A stretch of 7,315 bases of DNA from an uncultured Candidatus Altimarinota bacterium. GTDB taxonomy: Bacteria > Patescibacteriota > Gracilibacteria > UBA4473. A program made the translations under genes and the position numbers. Shown here one piece after another: positions 1-6,342 of the stretch. Position 1 is the stretch's first letter; each line of letters starts with the position of its first letter. The notes beneath the pieces are model-generated. The model ran no database searches. It worked only from the letters and a program-made list of their open reading frames with translations, and was not told where the DNA came from. The stretch spans positions 1 through 7,315 of the forward strand of contig CALIGR010000189.1 in the NCBI GenBank assembly GCA_938021445.1, written 5' to 3'.

Positions 1-1
1 A

Positions 2-2101
2 ATTACAAATGCGCTCAAGCCAGAACGAGACAGAGAACTAAACTACCTAGGGCTTCAGACACTTTATGATCGATACTTTATTCATATTAATGAAGAAAAA
101 ATTGAAGCGCCTCAGCACTTCTGGATGCGAGTTTCAATGGGCCTGGCCTTGGCAGAAAAGGCAGAAGATCGAGAAAAGTATGCGATTGATTTTTACAACA
201 ACCTTTCAACGCTGAACTTCATCAGCTCAACTCCAACACTCTTTAATGCGGGAACAACGCACTCACAGCTTTCTTCTTGTTATCTCTCAACGGTAAGTGA
301 TTCACTCGATCATATTTTTAAAGTGATCGCGGACAACGCTCAGCTTTCAAAATGGGCAGGGGGTATCGGGAATGACTGGACACGGATCCGAGCGACTGGA
401 TCACGAATCCACGGAACGAATGGAAAATCACAAGGGGTGATTCCTTTCTTGAAAATTGTAAATGATACAGCCGTAGCCGTAAATCAGGGTGGAAAACGAA
501 AAGGAGCGGTTTGTTCTTATCTAGAATGCTGGCATGCCGACTTTCCAGAGTTTTTAGAACTTCGTAAAAATACGGGAGACGATCGACGTCGGACGCATGA
601 CATGAATACCGCCTCGTGGATCCCTGATCTCTTCATGAAGCGGGTAGAATCAGATGGCGACTGGACACTATTCTCTCCTGATGAAGTGCCAGAGCTACAC
701 GATATTTTTGGAAAAGCGTTTGAGGAAAAATACATGGAGTATGAGAAAAAAGGCGAAGATGGGCACATGCATATTGCCAAAAAAATGAAAGCCCGAGATC
801 TTTGGAGAAAAATGGTGACGATGCTTTTTGAAACCGGTCATCCGTGGATCACGTTTAAAGATCCTTGTAACGTCAGATCACCTCAAGATCATGTTGGAGT
901 TATTCATGATTCAAATCTCTGTACAGAGATCACGCTTAATAATTCAGAAACAGAAACAGCCGTCTGTAATCTTGGATCGCTTAATCTTTCTAAGCATTTC
1001 AATAAAGACACCAATGAGCTCGATCGTGAGAAAATGGCCAAGACTATCAAAGTCGCCATGCGAATGCTCGATAACGTTGTTGATATAAACTTTTATCCAA
1101 CCCCTGAAACAAAAACTTCAAACATGAAGCACCGTCCAGTTGGACTCGGGATGATGGGGCTGGCTGACCTTTTTTATCTTAAAGGACTTGATTTTGATAG
1201 TGACGTAGCGGTGGATTTCTCTGATGAGCTGATGGAAGAAATTTCATATCAAACCATTCTGGCGAGTTCAGAACTGGCTAAAGAACGAGGGGCTTATCAG
1301 TCTTTCAAAGGATCAAAATGGGATCGAAATCTATTACCGATTGATACGGTAGAACTACTCGAGAAAGAAAGAGGCCAAGAGGTCTTAATGACGAAGACGA
1401 TGAAGAAAGACTGGACGCCGGTGCGAGAACATATCCAAGCGCACGGTATGCGAAATAGTAACACGATGGCGATCGCGCCAACGGCGACGATTTCAAACAT
1501 TGCGGGATGTATCCCTTGTACTGAGCCGATCTACAAAAACCTTTATGTGAAATCTAATATGGGTGGAGAGTTTACGGTGATCAACACCTTCTTAGTCGAA
1601 GCGCTCAAAGAAGCGGGACTCTGGAACAACGACATGTACCAAGAACTGAAAATGAACGATGGTTCGGTTCAGGAAATTGACGCGATCCCGTTCACGCTTC
1701 GAAGTCGATTTAAAGAAGTTTTTGAGATCAGTTCTAACTGGGTTATACGTCACGCTTCGGCGAGACAAAAATGGCTCGATCAGGCTCAGTCTACCAACAT
1801 CTTCTATCGAGGAACGAGCGGGAAAGATATTGCGGATATTTATGTTAATGCTTGGAAATACGGTTTAAAAACTACCTACTACTTACGAACGCTGGCGGCG
1901 ACTCAGGTGGAAAAATCAACGGTTAACACGAAAGGAACACACAAGCGAGACTTTTCAAAACCAACCGCAACGGATAAGCCCGTAGAAGCGGTTAGTGCCA
2001 TTCCAGCACCAACGATGACTACCGCCGCACCAGCCCCAGCTTCTGCTGCGGCCGTAACCGCTGCACTTATGAACGACGTAGGCTGCGAGAGCTGCCAGTA
2101 G
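2..2101 (+). CDS. nrdA: Ribonucleoside-diphosphate reductase, class I alpha (large, R1) subunit; 5' end missing
   Basis: Catalytic subunit that reduces NDPs to dNDPs in the cytoplasm, working with NrdB encoded just downstream. The frame is open from base 2, and the codons before the ATG at 125 read family-typical sequence ([12 protein letters not shown], then [12 protein letters not shown]). The true start therefore lies left of the window, and any N-terminal ATP cone is not visible. About 699 residues are present. Key residues follow the E. coli R1 pattern: the first redox Cys in SSCYL (278-280), N-x-C-x-E in NLCTEI (914-928) holding the thiyl-radical Cys and the Glu, the second redox Cys in [10 protein letters not shown] (965-967), and the radical-relay Tyr pair in TTYYLRT (1877-1882). 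The C-terminus is an Ala/Pro-rich arm ending CESCQ, the CxxC pair that re-reduces the active site. No intein interrupts it. It ends in TAG, 51 bp before nrdB. Identification is very secure; only the 5' end is unknown. Confidence 0.97.
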   Translation: MTNALKPERDRELNYLGLQTLYDRYFIHINEEKIEAPQHFWMRVSMGLALAEKAEDREKYAIDFYNNLSTLNFISSTPTLFNAGTTHSQLSSCYLSTVSDSLDHIFKVIADNAQLSKWAGGIGNDWTRIRATGSRIHGTNGKSQGVIPFLKIVNDTAVAVNQGGKRKGAVCSYLECWHADFPEFLELRKNTGDDRRRTHDMNTASWIPDLFMKRVESDGDWTLFSPDEVPELHDIFGKAFEEKYMEYEKKGEDGHMHIAKKMKARDLWRKMVTMLFETGHPWITFKDPCNVRSPQDHVGVIHDSNLCTEITLNNSETETAVCNLGSLNLSKHFNKDTNELDREKMAKTIKVAMRMLDNVVDINFYPTPETKTSNMKHRPVGLGMMGLADLFYLKGLDFDSDVAVDFSDELMEEISYQTILASSELAKERGAYQSFKGSKWDRNLLPIDTVELLEKERGQEVLMTKTMKKDWTPVREHIQAHGMRNSNTMAIAPTATISNIAGCIPCTEPIYKNLYVKSNMGGEFTVINTFLVEALKEAGLWNNDMYQELKMNDGSVQEIDAIPFTLRSRFKEVFEISSNWVIRHASARQKWLDQAQSTNIFYRGTSGKDIADIYVNAWKYGLKTTYYLRTLAATQVEKSTVNTKGTHKRDFSKPTATDKPVEAVSAIPAPTMTTAAPAPASAAAVTAALMNDVGCESCQ

Positions 2102-2152
2102 GTTCTAATTTTTAAAAAAACTTAATACTAAATTTAACTTTCACTCCTAACT

Positions 2153-3202
2153 ATGACCGATTCAACTCAACCACCAGCCAACGATGGCTCACTTAACTCA
2201 AATAAGAAAAAAGGAATTATCAATAATTCTTCTATTGATCCAAATAAGATCCTCCCATTTACCTATCCTTGGGCACGGGAATACTACAAGCAAGGAGTCG
2301 CTAATAACTGGACAGCCGAAGAAGTCTCAATGCAACGAGACATCGAACTCTGGAAATCTGAAGACGGTCTGTCTGACGATGAGCGTCGAATGATCTTATG
2401 GAATCTTGGATTCTTTTCTACCGCAGAAAGCCTGACCGCTAATAACATAGTGCTCGCCGCTTACCCACATGTAACCAATCCTGAGTGTAGACAGTATCTT
2501 CTCAGACAAGCGTTTGAAGAAGCGATCCATACCGATACGTTTATCTACTGCTGTGATACACTCAGCCTGGACCCAGATGAGATCTACAATATGTACCTCA
2601 CGGTTCCAACGGTGAAAGAAAAAGATGAGTTTGTCGTAAAACTAACTCAGTCAATTTTTGATCCAAACTTTAAGACTGACACGCCTGAAAACATTCAAAA
2701 ATTTGTCTTTGATCTGATCGGTTTCTATATCATCATGGAAGGAATCTTCTTCTACGCTGGGTTTGTGATGTTGCTCTCACTCATGAGAAATAATCGAATG
2801 GTGGGAATTGGAGAACAGTTTCAATACATCATGCGAGACGAGTCGATCCATGTAAATTTTGGAGCGGATCTAATCAACACGATCGTTGAGGAAAATCCAG
2901 AAATCTGGACGCCAGAGTTTAAGAAAACCGTAAGTGAGACCATTCAAGAAGCGGTTCAACTTGAGTGTAACTACGCGGCAGATGCCCTTCCGCGAGGAAT
3001 TCTCGGACTAAGATCTGATACGGTTCAGGATTATGTAAAATACATTGCTGATCGACGACTTGAGCGGATTGGTCTTGAGACGGTCTACAACGTTGAGTCA
3101 CCATTCCCATGGATGTCAGAGATCATGGATCTTTCTAAAGAAAAAAACTTCTTCGAGACTCGAGTGACTGAATACCAAACAGGAGGCTCTCTTGAGTGGT
3201 AA
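2153..3202 (+). CDS. nrdB: Ribonucleoside-diphosphate reductase, class Ic-type beta (small, R2) subunit
   Basis: A ferritin-like R2 subunit that generates the oxidising equivalent passed to NrdA. Its 349 residues are close to the Chlamydia trachomatis R2 length as I recall it. Metal ligands are visible as E92 (TAESL), E123 and H126 (EEAIH), E196 (IIMEG), and E230 and H233 (RDESIH). The position four residues after H126, where E. coli has radical Tyr122, is F130 (HTDTF). Glu rather than Asp fills the first ligand. Phe plus Glu is the hallmark of class Ic enzymes, which use a Mn(IV)/Fe(III) cluster instead of a tyrosyl radical. Spacing matches C. trachomatis E89/E120/H123/F127/E193/E227/H230 with a constant offset of 3. 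W53 and Y225 match the chlamydial electron-relay W51 and Y222, and Y341 near the C-terminus matches the subunit-interface Tyr. The ATG at 2153 lacks a Shine-Dalgarno site, but the N-terminus fits the family length. It is co-transcribed with nrdA, and a terminator follows at 3270-3300. The metal content is inferred from homology. Confidence 0.96.
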   Translation: MTDSTQPPANDGSLNSNKKKGIINNSSIDPNKILPFTYPWAREYYKQGVANNWTAEEVSMQRDIELWKSEDGLSDDERRMILWNLGFFSTAESLTANNIVLAAYPHVTNPECRQYLLRQAFEEAIHTDTFIYCCDTLSLDPDEIYNMYLTVPTVKEKDEFVVKLTQSIFDPNFKTDTPENIQKFVFDLIGFYIIMEGIFFYAGFVMLLSLMRNNRMVGIGEQFQYIMRDESIHVNFGADLINTIVEENPEIWTPEFKKTVSETIQEAVQLECNYAADALPRGILGLRSDTVQDYVKYIADRRLERIGLETVYNVESPFPWMSEIMDLSKEKNFFETRVTEYQTGGSLEW

Positions 3203-3219
3203 AGCTATGAGAAGCTTTA
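3200..3219 (+). other. Small hairpin overlapping the nrdB stop codon
   Basis: TAAAGCT (3200-3206) and AGCTTTA (3213-3219) form a 7-bp perfect inverted repeat around a 6-base loop, starting at the nrdB stop codon itself. No U-tract follows, so it is not a terminator on its own. It may stabilise the 3' end of the nrdAB message, or it may be chance. Confidence 0.3.
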
Positions 3220-3224
3220 ATGTC

Positions 3225-3247
3225 ATTCCCCGGCTTGACCGGGGAAT
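3225..3247. repeat. REP-like GC-rich palindrome
   Basis: ATTCCCCGG (3225-3233) and CCGGGGAAT (3239-3247) make a perfect 9-bp stem around the loop CTTGA. The preceding bases are TGTC and the following bases are CTCAG. This TGTCATTCCC...GGGAATCTC layout resembles dispersed intergenic REP-type palindromes found in many bacterial genomes, often in multiple copies after stop codons. Its GC-richness stands out in an AT-rich spacer. No T-run follows, so it is not a complete terminator, though it could block 3' exonucleases acting on the nrdAB mRNA. Copy number cannot be judged from one window. Confidence 0.55.
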
Positions 3248-3269
3248 CTCAGGTGTTTGTAATATATTG

Positions 3270-3300
3270 AAAAAGCCAGGACCTCTGTTCTGGTTTTTTT
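3270..3300 (+). terminator. Rho-independent terminator of the nrdAB operon
   Basis: The hairpin arms are AAAAAGCCAGGA (3270-3281) and TTCTGGTTTTTT (3288-3299). They pair throughout with two G-U wobbles, around the 6-base loop CCTCTG. The 3' arm runs straight into seven consecutive T (3294-3300). The upstream A-run could also let it act on the opposite strand, but no minus-strand gene ends here. Its position 68 bp after the nrdB stop marks the end of the reductase operon. Confidence 0.87.
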
Positions 3301-3310
3301 ATTATCAATA

Positions 3311-3340
3311 TTTAAAAGTTTTAAAAAGTTGTAAAAAGTT
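3311..3340. repeat. Three tandem 10-bp repeats upstream of the toxin-antitoxin pair
   Basis: Three consecutive 10-mers read TTTAAAAGTT (3311-3320), TTAAAAAGTT (3321-3330) and GTAAAAAGTT (3331-3340). The 10-bp spacing places each A-tract on the same face of the helix, which would favour either bent DNA or a row of sites for a DNA-binding protein. The third copy overlaps the candidate -35 of the antitoxin promoter. Ribbon-helix-helix antitoxins commonly autorepress through iterated sites at their own promoter, so these may be operators. That role is inferred; the repeats themselves are directly visible. Confidence 0.6.
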
Positions 3341-3357
3341 TCTTTCTGAATTATCAT
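3329..3357 (+). promoter_or_regulatory. Candidate sigma70-type promoter of the toxin-antitoxin operon
   Basis: TTGTAA (3329-3334, 4 of 6 to TTGACA) and TATCAT (3352-3357, 5 of 6 to TATAAT) are separated by exactly 17 bp. Transcription would begin near 3364, about 15 bases before the antitoxin ATG. The region lies just after the nrdAB terminator, so the downstream pair needs its own promoter. AT-richness makes chance matches likely; an alternative -10 is TAAAAT at 3358-3363. Confidence 0.45.
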
Positions 3358-3378
3358 TAAAATAATTAATCTTTAATT

Positions 3379-3594
3379 ATGAGTGTTGCCGTAAAACTAC
3401 CATCAGAAATAGTCGCTGATGCAAAAAAATATGCAGCAGTAAATAATAGATCAATCCCAAAGCAGTTAACTCATTGGGCTGAAATTGGTCAAATTGCTGA
3501 AGACAACCCAGATCTACCGTACCAACTGATAAGAGATATTTTGATCGCTAAATCAGAGGAAACTCTGCCAACTGGATTTTCTTTGGATGATTAA
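3379..3594 (+). CDS. ParD-like ribbon-helix-helix antitoxin of a type II toxin-antitoxin system
   Basis: A 71-residue protein expected to bind DNA through an N-terminal ribbon-helix-helix fold and to neutralise the toxin encoded next. The first residues (MSVAVKLP) fit the DNA-contacting beta strand. Helix 1 spans about 9-22 and helix 2 about 25-39. The stretch QLTHWAEIGQIAEDNPDLP followed by a hydrophobic helix (LIRDILIA) resembles the ParD_like antitoxin family. The acidic tail (SEETLPTGFSLDD) is the likely toxin-binding part, by analogy. The start at 3379 is supported because it gives the complete fold, although no Shine-Dalgarno precedes it. Its stop codon overlaps the toxin start by 8 bp, so the two are translationally coupled. 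Both Arg codons are AGA, unlike the CGA-rich reductase genes, a slight hint of separate origin. The family call is by recognition, not by search. Confidence 0.85.
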   Translation: MSVAVKLPSEIVADAKKYAAVNNRSIPKQLTHWAEIGQIAEDNPDLPYQLIRDILIAKSEETLPTGFSLDD

Positions 3595-3862
3595 ACTGCT
3601 TCAAAAAAACCGTTTTCAAAAGCAATTCAAGAAACTTCACCCATCTCAACAATCTGTTATAAAAGATGAGATAAGAGGTTTATTAGAGGATCCCTTAAAA
3701 GGGGTGCCCAAAAAAGGAGCATTAGCTCGGACTCGAGTTATAAAATTTAAAGTTTTAAATCAGCTCATACTACTTGCCTATGAATTTAAGATCTCGGAAA
3801 AAACCATTATTCTTGAAGCCCTTGGTAGCCATAAAAACTTTTATCGAGATTTAGAGCGGTAA
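3587..3862 (+). CDS. RelE/ParE-family toxin of a type II toxin-antitoxin system
   Basis: A 91-residue basic protein with the short RelE/ParE layout. The N-terminal strand is followed by two Lys/Gln-rich helices (about 8-34, including RFQKQFKKLHPSQQ). Next come the strand block KGALARTRVIKFK (43-55) and LILLAYEF (60-67), and a C-terminal LEALGSHKNFYRDLER (76-91). The KFK...LLAYE...LGSHxNFYRDL pattern is typical of small toxins paired with ParD-like antitoxins. Whether it cleaves ribosome-bound mRNA (RelE-like) or poisons gyrase (ParE-like) cannot be decided from sequence. It overlaps the antitoxin gene by 8 bp, the usual arrangement for keeping toxin output tied to antitoxin translation. It looks intact, so the pair may be active. 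It ends 93 bp from the 3' end of the convergent priA gene, with no convincing forward terminator between them. Confidence 0.83.
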   Translation: MIKLLQKNRFQKQFKKLHPSQQSVIKDEIRGLLEDPLKGVPKKGALARTRVIKFKVLNQLILLAYEFKISEKTIILEALGSHKNFYRDLER

Positions 3863-3921
3863 CACTTCAGCAAAACTTCAGTTTTAACAACAAAAAATCT
3901 TATATTTATGGGGTTAATAAT

Positions 3922-3956
3922 AAAAAAATAACTCAAGTGAAATTGAATGGTCACTT
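3922..3956 (-). terminator. Weak candidate terminator of the fmt-priA operon
   Basis: Read on the minus strand, AAGTGA (3956-3951) and TCACTT (3940-3935) form a 6-bp stem around a 10-base loop just at the priA stop. After six bases comes a run of seven T (3928-3922). The stem is short and AT-leaning and the T-run is slightly displaced, so this is only a plausible site. I saw no better terminator for the minus-strand operon in the 93-bp convergent gap. Confidence 0.33.
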
Positions 3957-6082
3957 TACAACAAACTAATCGGACTCATATCAATTCGGACGTTTTTGTC
4001 TAAGTTGAGATCCTGTACAAATCGATGGAGTGATTTGTGCGAGTCAGACTTGATGAAGACGTGAAACCAGTACTTCCCATGAAGACGAGGGAAAAACCCA
4101 GGCGCCCAGGTAACCTCTAAAATAGCATCGGTTTTTATTTCTCGAATTTTTTTAAAAATATTTTGTGAATCAACAAAGCTCACTTCTTTCTTCGGATCGA
4201 CAAAAGTGAGTTTGCAGAGATGAGCCAGGGGAGGGAACTGGTGCTGTGATCTGGAGACAAGCTCTTGATCGAGAAACTCAGGAACCTTAAGTGGAGAAAG
4301 AAACTGAAAGACTCGATGATCTGGATTAAACGTCTGGAGGCAGATATTGCCGGGGGTATCGCGTCTACCGGTCCGCCCCATAACCTGGAGCAGGAGCTGC
4401 CAGACACGCTCTTCAGCTCTGAAGTCCGGGAGGTTAAGCCCCGTGTCAGCGGAAATAATCCCGACCAAGCTTACTTTCCCAAAATCTAAGCCCTTCGTGA
4501 TCATCTGGGTGCCGAGTAAGATATCGGCTTTGTGATCACTGAAATCACGCCAGAGATTTTCAAAATCAGATTTGCCCGTGATTGTATCTCGATCCGCTCG
4601 AAGCACTTTGGCGCTTGGAAAATCATGCTGCAAGATCTGCTCGAGCTGCTGAGTACCCCAGCCCTTAAACTCAAAATTTTCGGTCTGGCAGTGAAGACAC
4701 TGCTCAGGGAACTTTTCCAGATGCCCGCAGTAATGACATAAAAATTTTTTCTTTTGTTGAAAACTTCCATGAGCCTTGAGAGGGGTGTCACAGTGAGGAC
4801 ACTGAAAATTATGCCCGCAGCTAACGCAAAGGGTGCTACTGGCGAAACCTCGCTTATTGAGAAAGAGGATCACTTGTTCTTTTTTCTGAAGCGTCTCTAT
4901 GATTTGTTGTCTAAGGGTTCCCGAGATAGGGGAGTAGTTGCCTCTTTTATGCTCCGACTTGAGATCGATAATATGGATATTCGGTGGGTGCGAGCTAAAG
5001 GGCTTCTCAGTGAGCTTTATAAGCTGATACTCGCCGTCTTTGGCTTTATGCCACGACTCAAGCCGTGGGGTGGCTGAGCCCAAAATAATCTTCACCTCAA
5101 AGTGAGCCGCTAAATCCCTAACTAAGTCGTGCATCTGAAAGCGAGGACTAGTTTCGCTTTTATACGTCCACTCGTGCTCTTCATCGATGATGATGGTCTT
5201 TAGATTTCTAAAAGGCACCGTGACGGCTGAGCGGGTCCCGATCAAAATTTTTGCTTCTCCTGATTTAATTCGAGCCCACTCTTGTACTTTCTGTCCCGCC
5301 GAAAGCTTAGAATGCCAGACGGCAATCGCATCTGGGTACAGTGAATAAAACTGACTGAGCAGTTGTGGCGTCAACGCAATCTCTGGAACGAGCAAAAGAA
5401 TCTGCCCGGCAGACTGAGACGCCAGATGCTTGTAGATCTCGGTTTTCCCAGAGCCGGTTATCCCCCAGAGAAGCGAAGGTATTTTCGATTGATTGATTTC
5501 GGTGAGGACTTGTTGTTGGGGTTTGGTCAGAACTGCCAGTTTAGATTTAGTTTCAAAGTCCAAAGTAATTCCAGGTTTAGTACTGCCTGATTTTTTGAGA
5601 ATAGATTCGTTTTTGACTAAGTTTTGCAGTGTCGCTTTGGTCACTACTTTCAAAATTTCTATTTCTGAAACTTCTAGATTTTCGGTTAGTATTTTCTGAA
5701 TGTGCTTCTGCCCTTCACTCCGCCAGATGGTGTCTTTTTTTTGCGCGTTGATTTGGTAAAAAACAGACTTCTTAACGGGATCTATTTTCTGTAAAAATTC
5801 ATCTGGGAGCAAGAGTGAGAAAATTTTATTAATATTTGAAAAATGCTTCTCAGCGAGATCGTAAGTCCAAGTGATATAAAATGTGGGAATAAAATCTTTG
5901 TCTAAAATTTCTAAAACTTCTAACGTTTTAAATTCAGGCTTAGTCACTGATTTTACTATGATCCCAATTTTAGATTTACCCCGAAAAGGCACACGGACCC
6001 TTGCCCCGACATGTAGTTTTTGAAGACTAGACCAGGTCAGTGGTTCGGGAGTGTTTTTGGTGTAAACCTGATAGTAGTGCAT
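3956..6082 (-). CDS. priA: Primosomal protein N' (PriA), replication-restart DNA helicase
   Basis: A superfamily 2 3'-5' helicase that recognises abandoned replication forks and reloads the replisome. At 708 residues it is close to full family length (E. coli about 732). The N-terminal DNA-binding domain includes VRVPFRGKSKIGIIV (29-43). The helicase core has Walker A GITGSGKT (207-214), the DEEH box (300-303), GSATPR (335-340), TQMITKGLDF (525-534) and QVMGRTGR (566-573). A zinc-binding insert carries eight cysteines in four CxxC pairs (C419/C422, C428/C431, C449/C452, C462/C465). The C-terminal domain ends near PRLHGKYWFHVFIK (665-678). Small departures from the common pattern are QVMGRTGR where QVAGRAGR is usual, and PRFQMHDL after the DEEH box where RYHARD is usual. 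The ATG at 6082 shares one base with the stop of the preceding gene (TAATG), so it is last in a coupled operon with fmt. The essential motifs are all present. Confidence 0.97.
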   Translation of the reverse strand: MHYYQVYTKNTPEPLTWSSLQKLHVGARVRVPFRGKSKIGIIVKSVTKPEFKTLEVLEILDKDFIPTFYITWTYDLAEKHFSNINKIFSLLLPDEFLQKIDPVKKSVFYQINAQKKDTIWRSEGQKHIQKILTENLEVSEIEILKVVTKATLQNLVKNESILKKSGSTKPGITLDFETKSKLAVLTKPQQQVLTEINQSKIPSLLWGITGSGKTEIYKHLASQSAGQILLLVPEIALTPQLLSQFYSLYPDAIAVWHSKLSAGQKVQEWARIKSGEAKILIGTRSAVTVPFRNLKTIIIDEEHEWTYKSETSPRFQMHDLVRDLAAHFEVKIILGSATPRLESWHKAKDGEYQLIKLTEKPFSSHPPNIHIIDLKSEHKRGNYSPISGTLRQQIIETLQKKEQVILFLNKRGFASSTLCVSCGHNFQCPHCDTPLKAHGSFQQKKKFLCHYCGHLEKFPEQCLHCQTENFEFKGWGTQQLEQILQHDFPSAKVLRADRDTITGKSDFENLWRDFSDHKADILLGTQMITKGLDFGKVSLVGIISADTGLNLPDFRAEERVWQLLLQVMGRTGRRDTPGNICLQTFNPDHRVFQFLSPLKVPEFLDQELVSRSQHQFPPLAHLCKLTFVDPKKEVSFVDSQNIFKKIREIKTDAILEVTWAPGFFPRLHGKYWFHVFIKSDSHKSLHRFVQDLNLDKNVRIDMSPISLL

Positions 6083-6342
6083 TAAAATTTTACGTCTCTG
6101 GTTATAAACTTTTTAAGCTGATTGAGATCAACGGTGTTTTTGATAAGCCACCAATGAGCGTATCCAAGTCCGAGACTCAGAAGTACTAAAAACCAAAACA
6201 AAAAACTACTGAGAACGGGGAAAGTCACAAACCAAGTGAGGCTGAATAAAAAAACGAGTGTCAGAAATAAAAAATTTAGCACCAGTAATAAATCTTTAAG
6301 CGTGTGAATAATTTGTTTGTTATCTTTTTCGGAAGATTTCAT
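6082..6342 (-). CDS. Small membrane protein of unknown function, two predicted transmembrane helices
   Basis: I do not recognise this 86-residue protein. It has a charged N-terminus (KSSEKDNKQ), a hydrophobic helix at about 18-40, a short turn with FPV, a second hydrophobic helix at about 44-66, and a basic C-terminal tail (LKKFITRDVKF). The positive charges at both ends suggest an inner-membrane hairpin with both termini in the cytoplasm. There is no signal-peptidase site and no cysteine. Its ATG overlaps the fmt stop as ATGA (6339-6342), and its TAA overlaps the priA ATG by one base. This tight coupling on both sides argues strongly that it is a real translated gene. The shared operon does not reveal a role. 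The phenylalanine- and leucine-rich composition would make homologues hard to detect by similarity alone. Confidence 0.8.
   Translation of the reverse strand: MKSSEKDNKQIIHTLKDLLLVLNFLFLTLVFLFSLTWFVTFPVLSSFLFWFLVLLSLGLGYAHWWLIKNTVDLNQLKKFITRDVKF

Noticed and set aside
125..127. ATG at 125 as the start of nrdA
   Set aside because: The frame is open upstream to base 2 and encodes conserved R1 sequence including [12 protein letters not shown], so 125 is an internal Met.
517..780. Minus-strand open frame inside nrdA
   Set aside because: It is a shadow of the conserved reductase coding sequence, with no independent support.
2102..2152. Internal promoter or NrdR box between nrdA and nrdB
   Set aside because: The 51-bp gap is AT-rich but has only poor -10 matches and no recognisable NrdR-type palindrome; nrdB is best explained by readthrough from nrdA.
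2546..2548. Y132 of NrdB as the radical tyrosine
   Set aside because: It lies six residues after H126 rather than four; as I recall the sequence, class Ic chlamydial R2 also has a Tyr at this place next to its Phe.
3864..3891. Forward terminator after the toxin gene
   Set aside because: ACTTCAG occurs twice 11 bp apart (3864, 3875) and AAAAC/GTTTT could pair, but the stem is five AT-rich pairs with no following T-run.
4754..5077. Long plus-strand open frame within priA
   Set aside because: It lies wholly inside the well-conserved helicase gene on the other strand and its translation resembles no family; it is a shadow frame.
6339..6341. Recoded TGA (glycine) as in Gracilibacteria
   Set aside because: The TGA at the fmt end falls at the expected protein length and forms a normal ATGA overlap; no in-frame TGA occurs inside any gene.
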